Source of the DNA: Salminus brasiliensis | Lineage: Eukaryota; Chordata; Actinopteri; Characiformes; Bryconidae | Assembly: GCF_030463535.1 (NCBI RefSeq) | Contig: NC_132901.1 | Span: forward strand, 903,980 to 967,979 | Length of the DNA: 64,000 nt | Reading direction: 5' to 3' | Made by a program: the position numbers and the translations under genes | The notes under the pieces: model-generated | Seen by the model: the letters and a program-made list of their open reading frames with translations, nothing else | What the model was told of the DNA's origin: nothing | The model's database searches: none | Part shown: positions 1 to 22,691 of the stretch, piece after piece | Position numbering within the stretch: the stretch's first letter is position 1 | How the letters are laid out: the number at the start of each line of letters is the position of its first letter

Positions 1-8376
<8,376 letters not shown>

Positions 8377-8750
8377 CCGCTCTCCATTCGTTCTTCCAGG
8401 GAGATGCAGCAAGCAGCACTGTGGCTATAGCTAAACATATAGACTGTGGGCATATATATATATATATATATATATGGGTGGAATTTGACTGCTGTCTATT
8501 TTTTTACTTTTCAGAGGGTGTGTTTTACGTTGCTACTGTCTGACGTCTGGAGATTATTTTATTTATATATTTTTTTACGTTTGTATAAAAGGCTGGATGT
8601 TTAGCTCCTCCCCCTGCAGTCCAATATAATGTGTGCAGATTTGACTTGCTGTGTTTCATTCATTTGGTTTTACAGTTTTGCTCTGTATATAAAGTTACTA
8701 TATATACCATATATATAATTATTCAATCGAACACAATTCTGAATAATAAA
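8377..8750 (+). other. Candidate 3'UTR and poly(A) signal of copy A
   Basis: Region after the TAA stop of copy A, with a short (TA)n run near 8454-8474 and an AATAAA at 8745-8750. The assignment rests only on position and the hexamer. Confidence 0.45.
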
Positions 8751-9200
8751 ACATATAATAAATAATAAAATAAGATTTGAATTAATTTATTAAAATGAAA
8801 CACTGAGGTGTATTGAAACGTGTGTTTGCTGCAATATTGAGGCACTGTTTAATTCGCTTGCTTTCTCAGTTTTGGTCTATATATAAAATAGCTATTAATA
8901 AACAATATATATAATAATTAACTTGATCATTTGCTTTATTTTTAATTATGCTATTAATGAATTATTTCACTTTAAATAAAAAATGATCAATCATTTATTA
9001 ATTAAAATCTAACACTAATGTAACTGTGTTTAAAAGTATTAATTATTATTTAATTAATTAGTACACTTCATTTAAACTGACAGGGCACGTTTTAATTACT
9101 TAATTAATTAATTGTTAATTAATTAATTAATTAACAACACTGACGACCCTGGAACCCAGCCTGGCCTGGATGAGCAGCTTCTCAGCCCAGTCCAGCCCAG
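8751..9200. other. AT-rich intergenic spacer between copies A and B
   Basis: Strongly AT-rich sequence with runs of TTAATTAA. I see no gene or clear element in it. Confidence 0.6.
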
Positions 9201-9289
9201 TCCAGTCACTGAAACCGGACACCAGGTTTGTCCAGCAGGGATTCGGGCGGAGTTTCCCTTTTACGGGAGAACTGGAGCTCCTCGTGCGC

Positions 9290-9395
9290 CACGCCCACTC
9301 TCCAGCGGCGCGCGCCAGCGCAGCCGTATAAACACACATACGAGCGCGAGAGGAGCTGCGCGAGGCTTAGTCCTGCTCCTAATCCGGGGAAGAAG
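9290..9395 (+). promoter_or_regulatory. Candidate core promoter of copy B
   Basis: A short GC-rich stretch with several CpGs (GGCGCGCGCCAGCG near 9307) is followed by a TATAAA at 9327-9332, 64 bp upstream of the ATG at 9396. It stands out sharply from the AT-rich spacer before it. Confidence 0.6.
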
Positions 9396-9587
9396 ATGCC
9401 CACGGTCAGCACTGTAAGTCCTGGTCCAGTATTAAACTCGCGCGCGGGCTGAGCTGAACGTTTAGGACGTTTGCTTCAGAAAAGCAAAAAACAACAACTG
9501 CTTCATTCAACGTTTATTATTTATTATTAGACGTTAGTTTTGGTTTCCATGACGTTTCTAGAACGTCTATTTTAGGTTAGACGTTCA

Positions 9588-9620
<33 letters not shown>

Positions 9621-12600
9621 TGCTTATTACGGTTCTGAGAAGGTTGTGGGAACGTTGCAGGTGATATGGCTTGACATATTTAACCTCCAACGTTGGAAAG
9701 ACGTTGAATGTTGGTGTCACGACTAAAAAAACAGCACCATGTTAGCTAACGTTTAGCCTTCTTTAAACGTCACGTTGTGTGGACGTTCTGGCGTTAACCT
9801 TATAAACGTTGAGCAGATGTTGTGTTTTTTTTTTTTTTGTTTTTTTTTACTTTTGTTTGCTTTGATGAGATTTTGTGACGTAGCTAACGCCACGAGCTAA
9901 ATCCACCAAAACAAAAACTCAGTGCTGTTTTGAAAAAAGTTTGTGGACGCCCCTTCTAATAAATGCATTCAGCTACTTTAAGCTGCACCCCCTGCTGCTG
10001 AGACAGATGTGCAAATGCACACAGTACAGAAGTACTGCCAATAGAATAGGACTCTCTGGAGCAGATCAACATCATGACCCTATTGGCTCCATGCTGCCTA
10101 ATAATGGCAGGCGTGGGCTAGAGGGGTATAAAGCCCCCCAGCATTAAGGAGCTGTGGAGCAGTGGAGGAGCTGTGCTCTCTGGAATGATGGTGGAGGAGC
10201 TCCATCCAGTACTTTTGGGATGAGTTAGGGATGATGTGGCTCTTGTGGTTCTGGTGGCTGAATGCGATCAAATCCTCACAGCAATGCTCCTCCAGACTCT
10301 AGTAGGAAGTCTTCTTCTCTGGACAGTAGAGACTCCAACAGAAGCGGGATCAGCTGTCCCCTTGATTTCAGAGGAAAGGAATGAGTGGATGAGCAGGTGT
10401 CCCAATACTTTTGTCTATTAATTGTAAATCTGTGGATGTTGGTGGCCCTGTAACACCGTGTGCTGGGAAGCTGGTGGAGCAGCTTAGCTCCTGACTAGCA
10501 CAGCGCCTGGCATTTCTGTCAGTGTGCATTGTGTTTTCCTACAGTCCCACCCCAGACAGGCCCCACGATTTCCCCTTCATGCCTGGTGAAGTTTGGAGAG
10601 ACACCCCTCCCCCCGTCGCCTTTCTACCGCCCTGCAGTACTGACTGGGCAGCCACCTCCGTGCACTGAGCTTTACTGGAGAGGTTCTCTGAGTTCTCTAC
10701 AGCGGTGGTGAATTTAACCAGGCGTCGGTCGCCATGACTAAAACACAGGCATAACATAATAATATTTTATTTACTAGTAAAGCAGCGTGAAGCAGAGTGT
10801 AGAACAGTGTAGAACAGTAAAGCACGGGGTAGAACAATAAAGCACAGTGTAGAACAATAAAGCACAGTAAAGCACAGGGTAGAACAGTAAAGCACGGGGT
10901 AGAACAATAAAGCACAGTAAAGCACAGGGTAGAACAATAAAGCACAGTGTAGAACAATAAAGCACAGTAAAGCACAGGGTAGAACAGTAAAGCACAGTGT
11001 AGTACAGTAAAGCACAGGGTAGAACAGTAAAGCACAGTGTAGTACAGTAAAGCACAGGGTAGAACAGTAAAGCACAGGGTAGAACAATAAAGCACAGGGT
11101 AGAACAGTAAAGCACAGGGTAGAACAATAAAGCACAGGGTAGAACAGTAAAGCACAGGGTAGAACAATAAAGCACAGGGTAGAACAGTAAAGCACGGGGT
11201 AGAACAATAAAGCACAGTAAAGCACAGGGTAGAACAATAAAGCACAGTAAAGCACAGGGTAGAACAGTAAAGCACAGCGTAGTACAGTAAAGCACAGGGT
11301 AGAACAGTAAAGCACAGGGTAGAACAATAAAGCACAGGGTAGAACAATAAAGCACAGTGTAGAACAATAAAGCACAGGGTAGTATGGTGAAGCACAGTAA
11401 AGCACAGGGTAGAACAGTAAAGCACAGGGTAGTACAGTAAAGCACAGTGTAGAACAATAAAGCACAGGGTAGTATGGTGAAGCACAGTAAAGCACGGGGT
11501 AGAACAATAAAGCACAGTAAAGCACAGGGTAGAACAATAAAGCACAGTAAAGCACAGGGTAGAACAGTAAAGCACAGCGTAGTACAGTAAAGCACAGGGT
11601 AGAACAGTAAAGCACAGGGTAGAACAATAAAGCACAGGGTAGAACAATAAAGCACAGTGTAGAACAATAAAGCACAGGGTAGTATGGTGAAGCACAGTAA
11701 AGCACAGGGTAGAACAATAAAGCACAGGGTAGTACAGTAAAGCACAGTGTAGAACAGTAAAGCACAATGTAGAACAGTGTAGAACGGTGTAGAACAGTAA
11801 AGCACAGGGTAGTACAGTAAAGCACAGTGTAGAACAGTAAAGCACAGTGTAGAACAATAAAGCACAGGGTAGTATGGTGAAGCACAGTAAAGCACAGGGT
11901 AGAACAGTAAAGCACAGTGTAGTACAGTAAAGCACAGTGTAGAACAGTAAAGCACAATGTAGAACAGTGTAGAATGGTGTAGAACAGTAAAGCACAGGGT
12001 AGTACAGTAAAGCACAGGGTAGAACAGTAAAGCACAGGGTAGTACAGTAAAGCACAGTGTAGAATAGTAAAGCACAATGTAGAACAGTGTAGAATGGTGT
12101 AGAACAGTAAAGCACAGGGTAGTACAGTAAAGCACAGGGTAGAACAGTAAAGTACAGTGTAGAACAGTAAAGCACAGTGTAGAACAATAAAGCACAGGGT
12201 AGTATGGTGAAGCACAGTAAAGCACAGGGTAGAACAGTAAAGCACAGTGTAGTACAGTAAAGCACAGTGTAGAACAGTAAAGCACAATGTAGAACAGTGT
12301 AGAATGGTGTAGAACAGTAAAGCACAGGGTAGAACAGTAAAGCACAGTGTAGAACAGTAAAGCACAGTGTAGAACAGTGTAGAATGGTGTAGAACAGTAA
12401 AGCACAGGGTAGTACAGTAAAGCACAGGGTAGAACAGTAAAGCACAGGGTAGTACAGTAAAGCACAGTGTAGAATAGTAAAGCACAATGTAGAACAGTGT
12501 AGAATGGTGTAGAACAGTAAAGCACAGGGTAAAACAGTAATGCACAGTGTAGTACAGTAAAGCACAGGGTAGAACAATAAAGCACAGCGTAGAACAATAA

Positions 12601-15600
12601 AGCACAGGGTAGTACAATAAAGCACAGGGTAGTATGGTGAAGCACAGTAAAGCACAGGGTAGAACAGTAAAGCACAGGGTAGTACAGTAAAGCACAGTGT
12701 AGAACAGTAAAGCACAATGTAGAACAGTGTAGAACGGTGTAGAACAGTAAAGCACAGGGTAGTACAGTAAAGCACAGAGTAGCACAGTAAAGCACAGTGT
12801 AGTACAGTAAAGCACAAAGTAGCACAGTAAAGCACAGTGTAGTACAGTAAAGCACAGGGTAGTACAGTAAAGCACAAGGTAGTACAGTAAAGCACAGAGT
12901 AGCACAGTAAAGCACAGTGTAGTGCAGTAAAGCACAGAGTAGCACAGTAAAGCACAGTGTAGATCACAGTGTAGTACAGTAAAACACAGAGTAGCACAGT
13001 AAAGCACAATGTAGCACAGTAAAGCACAATGTAGCACAGTAAAGCACAGAGTAGCAGTAAAGCACAGTGTAGAACAGTAAAGCACAGTGTAGTACAGTAA
13101 AGCACAGAGTAGCACAGTAAAGCACAGTGTAGTACAGTAAAGCACAGAGTAGCACAGTAAAGCACAGAGTAGCAGTAAAGCACAGTGTAGAACAGTAAAG
13201 CACAGTGTAGAACAGTAAAGCACAGAGTAGAACAGTAAAGCACAGTGTAGAACAGTAAAGCACAGAGTAGAACAGTAAAGCACAGTGTAAAGCACAGTAA
13301 AGCACAGTGTAGTACAGTGTAGCACAGTGTAGAACAGTAAAGCACAATGTAGAACAGTGTAGAACGGTGTAGATGAGTGAAGCACAGTAAAGCACAGGGT
13401 AGTACAGTAAAGCACAGAGTAGAACAGTAAAGCACAGTGTAGAACAGTAAAGCACAGAGTAGAACAGTAAAGCACAGTGTAAAGCACAGTAAAGCACAGT
13501 GTAGTACAGTGTAGCACAGTGTAGATGAGTGAAGCACAGTGTAGTATGGTGAAGCACAGTAAAGCACAGAGTAGAACAGTAAAGCACAGAGTAGAACAGT
13601 AAAGCACAGTGTAGAACAGTAAAGCACAGAGTAGAACAGTAAAGCACAGTGTAAAGCACAGTAAAGCACAGTGTAGTACAGTGTAGCACAGTGTAGAACA
13701 GTAAAGCACAATGTAGAACAGTGTAGAACGGTGTAGATGAGTGAAGCACAGTAAAGCACAGGGTAGTACAGTAAAGCACAGAGTAGAACAGTAAAGCACA
13801 GTGTAGAACAGTAAAGCACAGTGTAGAACAGTAAAGCACAGAGTAGAACAGTAAAGCACAGTGTAGTACAGTAAAGCACAGTGTAGTACAGTAAAGCACA
13901 GTGTAGTACAGTAAAGCACATGGGTAGCACAGTAAAGCACAGAGTAGCAGTAAAGCACAGTGTAGAACAGTAAAGCACAGTGTAGAACAGTGTAGATGAG
14001 TGAAGCACAGTGTAGTATGGTGAAGCACAGTAAAGCACAGAGTAGAACAGTAAAGCACAGAGTAGAACAGTAAAGCACAGTGTAAAGCACAGTAAAGCAC
14101 AGTGTAGTACAGTGTAGCACAGTGTAGAACAGTAAAGCACAATGTAGAACAGTGTAGAACGGTGTAGATGAGTGAAGCACAGTAAAGCACAGGGTAGTAC
14201 AGTAAAGCACAGAGTAGAACAGTAAAGCACAGTGTAGAACAGTAAAGCACAGTGTAGAACAGTAAAGCACAGAGTAGAACAGTAAAGCACAGAGTAGAAC
14301 AGTAAAGCACAGTGTAGAACAGTGTAGAACGGTGTAGATGAGTGAAGCACAGTGTAGTATGGTGAAGCACAGTAAAGCACAGTGTAGAACAGTAAAGCAC
14401 AGAGTAGAACAGTAAAGCACAGGGTAGTACAGTGTAGAACGGTGTAGATGAGTGAAGCACAGTGTAGTATGGTGAAGCACAGTAAAGCACAGTTAAACGT
14501 GCTGAACTAAGGTGTCTGAACTGACTTGGCGTCTGATTTCCAGTAATGGGATGGAGTTTCACTTCCAGTGGAGTGAAGCAGAAGGTGGTGATTTAGCCGT
14601 GGCGTATCTGGCTGCTTCCTGTTTCACTGTGTAATACCTTACCACCATGCAGTTCCTTTCCGCCATGACCCACCCCCACCCACATTCCTGAGGGTTTCCT
14701 CAGATTTCAGCATTGCTTCTGCTCCACACTCCACAGGCCTCTGCTGATACACTGACCACCTTCTGCTCTTTCTCAGGGGGGGCTTGCTGGGGTGGGTGGA
14801 GGAGGCTCACATTTTTCAAAGTAGAGGTCATGAACGTCTATAACAGCCTGTTTCCCCCTCAGGACCACTATGAATACCAGGATGAGGCCGACTATGATAT
14901 GCATGCTACAGAAGACCAGAGGTGGGTAACAGCTTCAGCGTGTGTTCGATAGATTTATAAACTAATTGAATAAAAGTTTCATCAAATTAATACTGAATTT
15001 ATTGTTCATTCGTTTTTTTAATCCAGTTTTACGACAGATGAAAATCAGTGTGAAATTTCTACAGAGATATTCCTGCATGCATGTCTCCTTCCCTCTGTAA
15101 GTTACCCCACAAACACATGATCACTCACTGGCCACTTTATCAGAAACACCTACCTTGTGCTTAAACTCACTGGCCACTTTATTAGAAACACCTACCCTTG
15201 TTCTTCCACTGACTGGTCACTTTATTAGAAACACCTACCCTGTGCTTCCACTCACTGGCCAATTTATTAGAAACACCTACCCTGTGCTTCCACTCACTGG
15301 CCACTTTATTAGAAACACCTACCCTGTGCTTCCACTCACTGGCCACTTTATTAGAAACACCTACCCTGTGCTTTCACTCACTGGCCACTTTATCAGAAAC
15401 ACCTACCCTGTGCTTCAACTCACTGGCCACTTTATCAGAAACACCTACCTTGTGCGTTCACTGACTGGCCACTTTATCAGAAACACCCTACCCTGTGCTT
15501 CCACTCACTGGCCACTTTATTAGAAACACCTACCCTGTGCTTCCACTCACTGGCCACTTTATCAGAAACACCTACCCTGTGCTTCCACTCACTGGCCACT

Positions 15601-18600
15601 TTATCAGAAACACCTACCCTGTGCTTCCACTCACTGGCCACTTTATCAGAAACACCTACCCTGTGCTTCCACTCACTGGCCACTTTATTAGAACCCCCTA
15701 CCCTGTGCTTCCACTCACTGGCCACTTTATTAGAAACACCCTACCCTGTGTGTCCACTCACTGGCCACTTTATTAGAAACCCCTACCTTGTGCTTCCACT
15801 CACTGGCCACTTTATTAGAAACACCCTACCCTGTGCTTCCGCTCACTGGCCACTTTATTAGAAACACCCTACCCTGTGTGTCCACTCACTGGCCACTTTA
15901 TTAGAAACCCCTACTCTTGTTCTTCCACTCACTGGCCACTTTATTAGAAACCCCTACTCTTGTGCTTCCACTCACTGGCCACTTTATCAGAAACCCCTAC
16001 TCTTGTGCTTCCACTGACTGGCCACTTTATCAGAAACCCCTACTCTTGTGCTTCCACTCACTGGCCACTTTATCAGAAACACCCTACTCTTGTGCTTCCA
16101 CTGACTGGCCACTTTATCAGAAACCCCTACTCTTGTGCTTCCACTCACTGGCCACTTTATCAGAAACCCCTACTCTTGTGCTTCCACTCACTGGCCACTT
16201 TATCAGAAACCCCTACTCTTGTGCTTCCACTCACTGGCCACTTTATCAGAAACCCCTACTCTTGTGCTTCCACTCACTGGCCACTTTATCAGAAACCCTT
16301 GCCTGTGCTCTGTTGTGTTGCAGTTGTGTATCGTATTGCTGTTGTCGTTCCTGGAGCGCAGACGGAGGGTTTACTCTTTCGAGGAACGTTTCCCGTACCT
16401 CCGCGGACGCTTCGGCATCGTGGTGTAAGTGTTACTAAGACAATCAGCAACCACCTTGCATACCATAGTAACCACAAAGCAACACCTCAGCATCTACATC
16501 CAATACCATAGCAACCACATAGCAACACCCCAGGTATTTGCTGTTGGCAGGCCGCTGGACTTCACCGGGACGCTGAGGAACCGCTGGTCGTACGCTTTTG
16601 CCGTGGGGGCTGCGACTCCCCAAATGATTAACCTGATCTCTGGACATATCAAACCGTTTACAGTGCCCTCCTGGATTATCAGTACAGTACACTAACACTA
16701 CACTACACCAACACTACACCAACACCACACTACACTAACACCATACCACACTAACACCACACTACACTAAAACCACAGTACAGTACACTAACACCACACC
16801 ACACTACACTACACTACACTAACACCACACCACACTAAAACCACAGTACAGTACACTAACACCACACCACACTACACTACACTACACTAACACCACACCA
16901 CACTAAAACCACAGTACAGTACACTAACACCACACCACACTACACTAACACCATACCACACTAACACCACACTACACTAACACCACAGTACAGTACACTA
17001 ACACCACACCACACTACACTACACTACACTAACACCACACTACACTAACACCACAGTACAGTACACTAACACCACACCACACTACACTACACTACACTAA
17101 CACCACAGTACAGTACACTAACACCACACTACACTAACACTACACTAACACCACACCACACTAAAACCACAGTACAGTACACTAACACCACACCACACTA
17201 CACTACACTACACTAACACCACACCACACTAAAACCACAGTACAGTACACTAACACCACACCACACTACACTAACACCATACCACACTAACACCACACTA
17301 CACTAACACCACAGTACAGTACACTAACACCACACCACACTACACTACACTACACTAACACCACACTACACTAACACCACAGTACAGTACACTAACACCA
17401 CACCACACTACACTACACTACACTAACACCACACCACACTAAAACCACAGTACAGTACACTAACACCACACCACACTACACTACACTACACTAACACCAC
17501 ACCACACTAAAACCACAGTACAGTACACTAACACCACACCACACTACACTAACACCATACCACACTAACACCACACTACACTAAAACCACAGTACAGTAC
17601 ACTAACACCACACCACACTACACTACACTACACTAACACCACACCACACTAAAACCACAGTACAGTACACTAACACTACACTACACCAACACTACACCAA
17701 CACCACACTACACTAACACCACAGTACAGTACACTAACACCACACCACACTACACTAACACCATACCACACTAACACCACACTACACTAAAACCACAGTA
17801 CAGTACACTAACACCACACCACACTACACTACACTACACTAACACCACACTACACTACACTAACACCACACCACACTAAAACCACAGTACAGTACACTAA
17901 CACTACACTACACCAACACTACACCTACACCACACTACACTAACACCACACTAAAACCACACCACACTAAAACCACAGTACAGTACACTAACACCACACC
18001 ACACTACACTAACACCACACCACACTAAAACCACAGTACAGTACACTAACACTACACTACACCAACACTACACCTACACCACACTACACTAACACCATAC
18101 CACACTAACACCACACTACACTAAAACCACAGTACAGTACACTAACACCACACCACACTACACTACACTACACTAACACCACACCACACTAAAACCACAG
18201 TACAGTACAGTACACTAACACTACACTACACCAACACTACACCTACACTACACTACACTAACACCACACCACACTAAAACCACAGTACAGTACACTAACA
18301 CTACACTACACCAACACTACACATTTACATTTACACCAACACCACACTACACTAACACCATACCACAATACACTAACACCACAGTACAGTACACTAACAC
18401 TACACTACACCAACACTACACCAACACCACACTACACTAACACCATACCACACTAACACCACACTACACTAACACCACACTACACTAACACCAAACCACA
18501 GTACAGTACACTAACACTACACCTACACTACACTACACTACACTAACACCACACCACACTACACTAAAACCACAGTACAGTACACTAACACTACACTACA

Positions 18601-21600
18601 CCTATACTACACTACACTAACACCACAGTACAGTACACTAACACTACACTACACCAACACTACACTACACTAACACCATACCACAGTACACTAACACCAC
18701 AGTACAGTACACTAACACTACACTACACCAACACCACCAACACCACACTACACTAACACCATACCACAGTACACTAACACCACAGTACAGTACACTAACA
18801 CCACACTACACTAACACCACACTACACTAACACCACACTACACTAACACCACAGTACAGTACACTAACACCACACCACACTACACTACACTACACTAACA
18901 CCACAGTACAGTACACTAACACCACACTACACTAACACCACAGTACAGTACACTAACACCACACTACACTAACACCACACTACAGTACACTAACACCACA
19001 CTACACTAACATCATACCACACTAACACCACACTACACTAACACCACAGTACAGTACACTAACACTACACTACACCAACACTACACCTACACTACACTAC
19101 ACTAACACCACACCACACTACACTAAAACCACAGTACAGTACACTAACACCACACTACACTAACACCATGCCACACTAACACCATACTACACCAACACCA
19201 CACTACAGTACACTAACACCACACTACACTAACACCACACTACACTAACACCACACTACAGTACACTAACACCACACTACACTAACACCACACTACACTA
19301 ACACCACACTACAGTACACTAACACCACACTACACCAACACCACACTACACTAACACCACACTACACTAACACCACACTACAGTACACTAACACCACACT
19401 AACAGTATACCACACTACAGTAACACACTATCACACTGTGCCACAAAAAATAATTTTGAATATTATATTATATTGAATATTGAATATTATTATATATATT
19501 ATATTTGGTCCTCAGCTCTGGTGTACCTGGTGGCTGCGTTTCAAGTGGGCGTGGCTTTCTTGCCTTTTTTCGTCTGTCTGTCAACAACACACAGAGGACT
19601 AGGAGGAACTTTGGGCCTGCTATACACACTCGCCTGGTACAGACACACACACACATACACACACTACAGTGCCCTCCATAATTATTGGCACCCCTGGTTA
19701 AGATGTGTTCTTTAGCTTCTAATAAATTGATTTTTTTTCTAAATAATATAGGACCACGATGGAAAAAAGAGTCAAATCCAACCTTTAACTCAAGTAAATT
19801 TTAAGGGGAAAAAAAAATCCCTGACTAAGAAATAATTATTCTTTATAAAATCACCTGTTCCATAATTATTGGCACCCCTAACATTTCTTAGGAAATAAAT
19901 GTAATTAAAGTATTTCTGTCAATTCTACAGTCGTTTACGAAGTTGATCAGAGTATGTAGGAACATTTAATTAGTAATTCACAACTTCCTGTTTCCCTGGG
20001 GTATAAATATGACATGACACAGAGGCCATTTCTCTTCAACATGGGAAAGACAAAGGAACATACCAGTCAAGTAAGGCAGATGTGTGTTGACCTCCACAAG
20101 TCAGGCAATGGCCACAAGAAAATAGCCACTGACCTCCACCTGTCCATATCTGCTGTCAGAGGAATTATTAAGAAGTGTAAAACAACTGGAACAGTGGTAA
20201 ACAAGCCTGGACGAGGACGCAGGTTTATTCTGCCACCACGCTCAGTGAGGAGGATGATAAGAGGAATAAAAAGCTCTCCAAAGCTCACTGTTACAGAACT
20301 GCAACAAATGGCAGCTTCTTGGGGTCACAAAGTCTCCAAAACAACCATCAGGCGCTGTCTGCATGCCAGCAGGCTGTTTGGAAGGCATGCACTGAAAAAG
20401 CCTTTTCTCACTCACAGTCATAAACGCAAACATCTGGAGTCTGCTAAGCAGCACTGGAACTTCAACTGGGACCGTGTGCTTCGGTCAGATGAAACTAAGA
20501 TAGAGCTTTTTGGCAACAAATGCTCTAAGTGGGTCTGGCGTAACACAAGAGCTGAGTATGCAGAAAAGCACCTCATGCCCACTGTGAAATATGGGGGAGG
20601 ATCAGTGATGCTGTGGGCCAGTGATGCTGTGGCCCTGGGAACCTTGTTAGGGTGCATGGCATCATGAATGCTTTGAAATACCAGGACATTTTAACACAAA
20701 TTCTGGTGGCTTCTGCCCAAAAGCTGAAGATGGGTCGTCACTGGGTCTTTCAGCAAGATAATGACCCAAAACATATGGCCAAATCTACACAGAACTGGTT
20801 CACCACACACAGAATCAAGCTCATCCCATGGCCATCTCAGTCCCCAGACCTCAACCCCATTGAAAAAACCTGTGGGGTGAGCTGAAGAGGAGAGTGCAGA
20901 GGAGAGGACCCGGGTCGCTGGATGATTTAGAGAGATTGTGCAAAGAGGAATGGTCCAAGATCCCTCTATCTGTATTCTCCCATCTTAGAGAAGATTAGGT
21001 GCTGTTTTGTTGGCAAAAGGGAGTTGTACAAAGTATTAACATCAGGGGTGCCAATAATTGTGGCACACATGATTTGATGTTAAACAATTATTTCTTAATG
21101 TGGGATTTTTTCCTACTGAATAAAAATTTACTTGAGTTAAAGGTTGGATTTGACTCTTTTTTCCATCGTGGTCCTATATTATTTAGAAAAAAACTCAATT
21201 TATTAGAAGCTAAAGAACACATCTTAACCAGGGGTGCCAATAATTATGGAGGGCACTGTATATGTTTATACAAAAGTTTGTGGACACCCCTTCTAATGAG
21301 TGCATTAAGCTGCACCCATTGCTGGTAACACAGGCGTAGGCTAGAGGGGTATAAAGACCCCCAGAACTATGTTCTCTGGATTGATGGGAGGTGCTCCATC
21401 CAGTAGTTTTGGATTTTAGGAGTTGGGGAGGTGGTGTTAATGTTATGGCTGATGTGTATATATATGTGTGTGTGTGTGTGTTCCTCAGGTTGATTGTGGC
21501 AGCGTGGAACTACCACTGTCTCCATACGTCATGTGACCAAAAAACATTCTGGGGCATGGTGACGTGCCATGAATGGGTGAGTGCACTTCTATCTAGCACT

Positions 21601-22652
21601 TATCTAGAACCGCCAGATTCCAAACCTGGCTTGGCTGATGGACCACGTTCACCTCATAAGAGTGACTGCTGACCAGGGTGCGCTCTGATGTGTGCAGCTG
21701 TACGAGTGGCCGTATTTCCTGTGTCTGGGGTTCCTCCTGGGTCGCTTTGCCTTCATGGTGGTGAAGGACGTGCAGATTCGCCTGCAGAAAAGCGACCGCC
21801 AGGTACTGGGACCCATCGTTACAGCCCATCCTTATCTCACATGGGTCCCATCTAGGCCTTAGTGTGCAGATAGGGCCCATGTTTAACCCCGCCAGGGATA
21901 TCTGTCTGTCTGTTTCTGCAGGTGGAAGAGCATGAGGTCCTCCACTCCCATCAGTACAGACATGTACAAAGACTACTGAGGCGACCTTCTGCACGGTATT
22001 CACGATAACACCCCCCCATCCTCCAATGTGCAGACACATTGTCCGATTATCCACATAAACATACACACTAATCAGCCATAACATTAGCACCACTGACCGG
22101 TGACATGAAGAACACTGATCATCGTCATCTCCAGCGGCTCCTGTCGAGAGTTGGAGGCAGCAAGTGAAGGGTCAGTTCTTGGAGATGGACAAATGGACAA
22201 AATGGACAAATGTTTCAAGACGACTGGGTCAGAACCAGATATCCAAAACGTCCGCAAGCAGGTCAGGTCACGTGAGGTGTTCTCTCCCGGTATGCGACGG
22301 TCAGTACCTACCAAAAGTGCAAAAATTGTAGGGGGCCTGCTAGCTTTTGGGTTGAGTTATTTATGGAGCCACAGGAGGTCTTATGTCAAGTATGGTGCAT
22401 ACTTACAAACACTCTTACCCACACGTTAACACACACACACACACACACACACACTCTGACCCTGGTATACCACTCTAGGTCACCGGAGAAGACCTGGTTC
22501 CAGAGGAAGGTGTACAACTGGGACCCCTACTTTAAATTCCCCAACAGGATGATCGCCACTGCCGTCATCTCCATCATCGGACTCTACATGGTCAGTGTGC
22601 GAGTGAGATGAGCTTCTCAGCCATGTGATGTGTTGTTGCGAGTTTAGTGAAT

Positions 22653-22691
<39 letters not shown>

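Noticed and set aside
10697-14562. Minus-strand ORFs of 532 to 1237 codons
   Set aside because: They are by-products of a 20-bp repeat without stop codons; all three frames are open and the translations are simple repeats.
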